NCBI GenBank assembly: GCA_905211615.1
Contig: CAJMBB010000031.1
Coordinates: 1-15,958 of the forward strand
DNA length: 15,958 bases
Source: an uncultured Collinsella sp.
GTDB lineage: Bacteria > Actinomycetota > Coriobacteriia > Coriobacteriales > Coriobacteriaceae
Direction of reading: 5' to 3'
Shown: positions 12,902 to 15,958 of the stretch, in pieces
Numbering within the stretch: the stretch's first letter is position 1
Layout: each line of letters opens with the position of its first letter
Notes under the pieces: model-generated
Seen by the model: only the letters and a program-made list of their open reading frames with translations
Database searches by the model: none
Told to the model about the DNA's origin: nothing
Translations under genes and position numbers: made by a program

Positions 12902-15670
12902 ATGCTGATGCTCAAAACCGTCACGGTACTCGAAGCCATCTCCAAGCGCCGCCGCACGGCGCGCCCTGCCGCTCATACCGGCCTGTCCAAGAACACCATA
13001 TTCGCCGCCACCCATAGTGCCGAGGACGCCCTCGTACTGCTTGACGCCACGGCAAACGGCCTCACCGTCGAGCAGGCAACCGAGCGCCTGAACGCCGTCG
13101 GCCCCAACACCATCGAGGCAACGACCAAAACGCTCGCCCGCCGCATCGCCGACGCGTTCATCGATCCCTTCGCCGGCATCCTCGCCGCGCTCGCGCTGGT
13201 CTCGCTCTACATCGACGTGCTCGCCGTGCCCGAGCCGCAGCGCGACCCCTCCACGGTCATCGTCATCGGCATCATGCTGCTGGTATCGGGCGGCATGAAG
13301 TTTATCCAGGAAGCCCGTAGCGGCAATGCGGCAGAGGCCCTCAAGGACCTGGTCTCCAACACTTGCACCGCCCTGCGCGACGGCAAGCGCATCGAGATCC
13401 CCTTCGACGAGCTCGTCCCCGGCGATGTAATCCGCCTTTCTGCCGGCGATATGGTGCCGGCAGATGCCCGCATCATCACCGCGCGCGACCTGTTTGTGAT
13501 CGAGTCCGCACTCACCGGCGAGAGCGAGGCCGTCGAGAAGACCACCGCCGCCACCGTCGTCGAGGGCGCCGACGGCTCCGCACTGCCACTCTCTGCCTGC
13601 AAGAACATCGTCTTTACCGGCACCTCCGTGCAAAACGGCGCCGCCATGGCGCTTGTCGTTGCCACTGGCTCGGACACCTACCTGGGCGGCATCGCCAAGA
13701 TGCTCAACGGGCGCGGCGAAAAGAGCGCGTTTGACCGCGGCGTCTCGAGCGTCTCCATGTTGTTCGTACGCCTCATGCTCGTTATGGCGCCGGCCGTCTT
13801 TGCCATCAACGCCACCACCAAGGGCAACGTCATCGACGCGCTGCTGTTCGCTACGAGCGTGGCCGTGGGCATCACGCCGCAGATGCTTCCCGTTATCGTG
13901 ACCACGAGCCTATCGCAGGGCGCCAAAGACCTCGCCCGTCGCCAGGTTATCGTCAAGGAGCTGCCGGCGATTCAAAACCTTGGCGCGATGGACGTCCTGT
14001 GCTGCGACAAGACCGGCACCCTCACCGAAGACCGCATCGTGCTCGAGCGCTACCTCAACACCGACGGCAACGAGGACGCACGCGTGCTGCGCCATGCATT
14101 TTTGAATAGCTTCTTCCAAACCGGCCTCAAAAACCTTATCGACCTGGCCGTAATCGACCGTGCCGATGCGACGCCCTCGACCGTCGTGCCCGACTCTATG
14201 CTGGGCCAGAGTCTGCGCGACCGCTATACCAAGGTCGACGAGGTTCCCTTCGATTTCTCGCGCCGTCGCCTGAGCGTAGTTGTCGCCGACGCCCAAGGCA
14301 AAACCCAGATGGTTACCAAGGGCGCTGCCGAGGAAATGCTCGAGATCTGCTCCTTTGTCGAAGTCGATGGTGTCGCCCAGCCTCTCGCCAAAGATAAGCT
14401 CGCCCAGATTCGCAAGCAGGTCGCCGGACTCAACGCCGAGGGCCTACGCGTAATTGCCGTGGCGCAGAAAACCAATCCGCGCTGCGTGGGCGAGTTTGGC
14501 ATCGCCGACGAATGCGACATGGTGCTGATGGGCTTTTTGGCTTTCCTCGATCCGCCTAAAGCAAGTGCCGCGGGCGCCGTCGCCACCCTCGAGGCCAAGG
14601 GCGTGGCAGTCAAGGTCCTGACCGGCGACAACGACCGCGTGGCCGCCACCGTCTGCGAGCAGATCGGCATCGACGCGAGCAACGTCTTGCTGGGCTCCGA
14701 GATCGATGCGCTCGATGACGCCGAACTTGCCGAGCGCGCCGAGAAAACCAACCTCTTCGCCAAGCTCTCGCCGCTGCAGAAGGCGCGCCTGGTACGTGTC
14801 ATGCGCGAGATGCTCGGCCACACCGTGGGCTTTATGGGCGACGGCATCAACGACGCCGCCGCCATGCGTGCGAGCGATTGCGGCATCTCGGTCGATTCGG
14901 CCGTCGACATTGCCAAGGAATCCGCCGATATCATCCTGCTTCAGAAGGACCTGGGCGTGCTCGAGCGCGGCATCATCGAAGGCCGCCGCACTTACGGCAA
15001 CCTGCTCAAGTACCTCAAGACCACGGTGAGCTCCAACTTTGGCAATGTGCTATCCGTGACCGTCGCGAGCCTGTTCTTGCCGTTTTTGCCCATGAGCGCC
15101 CTGCAGTTGGTACTGCTGTCGCTCGTCTACGAGATCGTGTGCATCGCGCTGCCGTGGGACACCGTCGATGACGCCTGGACTGCCCGCCCGCGTGCCTGGG
15201 ACGCCGCGTCCATCAAGGGCTTTATGCTCGAGCTGGGCCCCGTGAGCTCGCTGTTTGACATCGTGACCTTCGCCGCGCTCTTCTTTGTCGTGTGCCCCGC
15301 CGCCGTGGACTCAAGCTGGCCCGAGCTTGCCGCCGCGGGCGACGTCGCGGGTATGGCGACCTTTGCTGCGCTCTTCCAGAGCGGCTGGTTTGTCGAGTCC
15401 ATGTGGTCGCAGACACTCGTGGTCCACATGCTGCGCTCCCCGCATCTGCCGAGCCCGCGCGACCACGCCGCGCCCGCACTGTGCGTTCTTACCGTGCTGG
15501 GCCTGGCGCTCGTCACATGGCTGCCGGCAAGCCCCATCGCCGATGCTCTCGGCCTCATGGCACTGCCCGCGAGCTTTTTCGCGCTGCTCGTCGGCATCGT
15601 CACCGCCTACATCGCGCTCACTCAGCTGGCAAAGCGCCGCTACATTGCACGCCACGGCGAGCTGCTGTAG
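12902..15670 (+). CDS. mgtA: Mg2+-importing P-type ATPase (MgtA/MgtB type)
   Basis: A 922-residue P3B-type ATPase of the inner membrane, moving Mg2+ into the cell. Visible parts: two membrane segments at about residues 86-112 and 116-136, the actuator loop TGES (205-208), a second membrane pair ending in GITPQMLP, the phosphorylation site DKTGTLT (Asp369), FLNSFFQTGLKNL typical of the Mg2+ subgroup, TGDN, and GDGIND (646-651). Six C-terminal segments follow, making about ten. AGGAGG lies five bases before the ATG; a second ATG two codons on is possible. The basic N-terminus (KRRRTAR) is normal for the family. A long leader with a palindromic operator, a leader peptide and hairpins suggests control by magnesium. 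The neighbouring convergent gene is separated by a strong hairpin. Confidence 0.94.
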   Translation: MLMLKTVTVLEAISKRRRTARPAAHTGLSKNTIFAATHSAEDALVLLDATANGLTVEQATERLNAVGPNTIEATTKTLARRIADAFIDPFAGILAALALVSLYIDVLAVPEPQRDPSTVIVIGIMLLVSGGMKFIQEARSGNAAEALKDLVSNTCTALRDGKRIEIPFDELVPGDVIRLSAGDMVPADARIITARDLFVIESALTGESEAVEKTTAATVVEGADGSALPLSACKNIVFTGTSVQNGAAMALVVATGSDTYLGGIAKMLNGRGEKSAFDRGVSSVSMLFVRLMLVMAPAVFAINATTKGNVIDALLFATSVAVGITPQMLPVIVTTSLSQGAKDLARRQVIVKELPAIQNLGAMDVLCCDKTGTLTEDRIVLERYLNTDGNEDARVLRHAFLNSFFQTGLKNLIDLAVIDRADATPSTVVPDSMLGQSLRDRYTKVDEVPFDFSRRRLSVVVADAQGKTQMVTKGAAEEMLEICSFVEVDGVAQPLAKDKLAQIRKQVAGLNAEGLRVIAVAQKTNPRCVGEFGIADECDMVLMGFLAFLDPPKASAAGAVATLEAKGVAVKVLTGDNDRVAATVCEQIGIDASNVLLGSEIDALDDAELAERAEKTNLFAKLSPLQKARLVRVMREMLGHTVGFMGDGINDAAAMRASDCGISVDSAVDIAKESADIILLQKDLGVLERGIIEGRRTYGNLLKYLKTTVSSNFGNVLSVTVASLFLPFLPMSALQLVLLSLVYEIVCIALPWDTVDDAWTARPRAWDAASIKGFMLELGPVSSLFDIVTFAALFFVVCPAAVDSSWPELAAAGDVAGMATFAALFQSGWFVESMWSQTLVVHMLRSPHLPSPRDHAAPALCVLTVLGLALVTWLPASPIADALGLMALPASFFALLVGIVTAYIALTQLAKRRYIARHGELL

Positions 15671-15764
15671 CAAGCAGACGGAAAACACCCTGCCAGCTAC
15701 CGCTACCACAGCTGCCGACGCCGCTGCCGTTACCTCTGCCGCCGCCGCAGTCTATCCCCCCAGC

Positions 15765-15831
15765 AGTTGCGGTGGAATAGTTCCTGTTTAAAGCCCCGTG
15801 ACTTTAATTTAGGGACTATTCCACCGCAACT
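15765..15831. terminator. Nested inverted-repeat terminator between mgtA and the LuxR-type gene
   Basis: Arms 15765-15784 and 15812-15831 pair at 19 of 20 positions (17 in a row, AGTTGCGGTGGAATAGT). Inside the loop TTAAAG and CTTTAA (15788-15793, 15802-15807) form a second stem on the same centre, about 15798. It should act on both strands. The preceding 94 bases after mgtA hold a GCC/GCT-rich stretch and no gene. Confidence 0.8.
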
Positions 15832-15845
15832 TATTGGGAAATTAG

Positions 15846-15958
15846 CTAGTCCTTGGGCGTCCAGGGCCAGAAGAAGTTGATAAGGGCCACACGCGAGGCG
15901 GTATCGGTCTTCTTGTTGATTGAGGAAATGTGGCGATAGAGCGTGGAGCGCGAAAGGA
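15846..15958 (-). CDS. LuxR-type helix-turn-helix regulator, C-terminal part only
   Basis: The minus strand reads into a stop at 15846-15848 with the tail SRSTLYRHISSINKKTDTAS followed by RVALINFFW. This is the second half of a LuxR/GerE DNA-binding domain: the recognition helix (STLYRHISSINKK) and the last helix (SRVALINFF). Eleven residues after the conserved helix, WPWTPKD, end the protein. The sensor part lies outside the window. Coriobacteriia have many LuxR proteins with a multi-membrane-segment N-terminus, and this may be one, which cannot be checked here. It converges on mgtA. Confidence 0.75.
   Translation of the reverse strand, partial: LSRSTLYRHISSINKKTDTASRVALINFFWPWTPKD

Noticed and set aside
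15671..15764. GCC/GCT-rich stretch after mgtA as a coding continuation
   Set aside because: mgtA has a natural C-terminus at 15670, and the stretch is low-complexity with no start or binding site.

Overview
The window looks like a chromosomal segment of a Coriobacteriia member, most probably Collinsella or a close relative. This rests on high GC with GC-rich third codon positions, strong AGGAGG-type ribosome binding sites, a LuxR-type regulator tail, a flavodiiron protein of the kind anaerobes use, and a galactokinase with the ISGNHTDH variant of motif I. The taxon is inferred from gene content and was not tested by a search.

Layout. 1-403: two short, poorly characterised ORFs with good ribosome binding sites. 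417-2047: an AraC-type regulator, apparently translated from a leaderless mRNA, followed by a HAD hydrolase. 2048-2368: a repeat-rich convergent junction with a large concentric palindrome. 2369-4365: a class II (type B) ketose-bisphosphate aldolase, divergent from a DeoR-type regulator across an AT-rich control region. 4371-5585: a bidirectional terminator and a flavodiiron protein. 5715-9909: a LacI-type repressor divergent from galK-galT, with three copies of one operator between and around their promoters, then a classic terminator. 10036-11579: an AAA/DUF4143 ATPase preceded by three 33-bp tandem repeats and enclosed by 35-bp imperfect direct repeats; this is the most module-like, accessory-looking piece. 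11638-12464: another concentric palindrome, a hairpin and pyrE. 12591-15670: an operator/promoter, a 23-residue leader-peptide candidate, a hairpin and a Mg2+-importing P-type ATPase. 15765-15958: a nested hairpin and the C-terminus of a LuxR-type regulator on the minus strand.

How the parts fit. galK and galT give two Leloir-pathway steps (galE is not in the window) and the LacI protein is their likely repressor. The DeoR protein probably controls the aldolase and itself in response to a sugar phosphate. The flavodiiron protein would remove O2 or NO. The P-type ATPase would import Mg2+ when it is scarce, behind a long leader that may sense magnesium or translation. All four convergent gene junctions carry a long hairpin that could work on both strands.

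The best candidate for something undescribed is the 10036-11579 module. The three concentric palindromes and the leader peptide of the Mg2+ transporter are the next most interesting. No search could be run, so family names come from motifs read in the translations.
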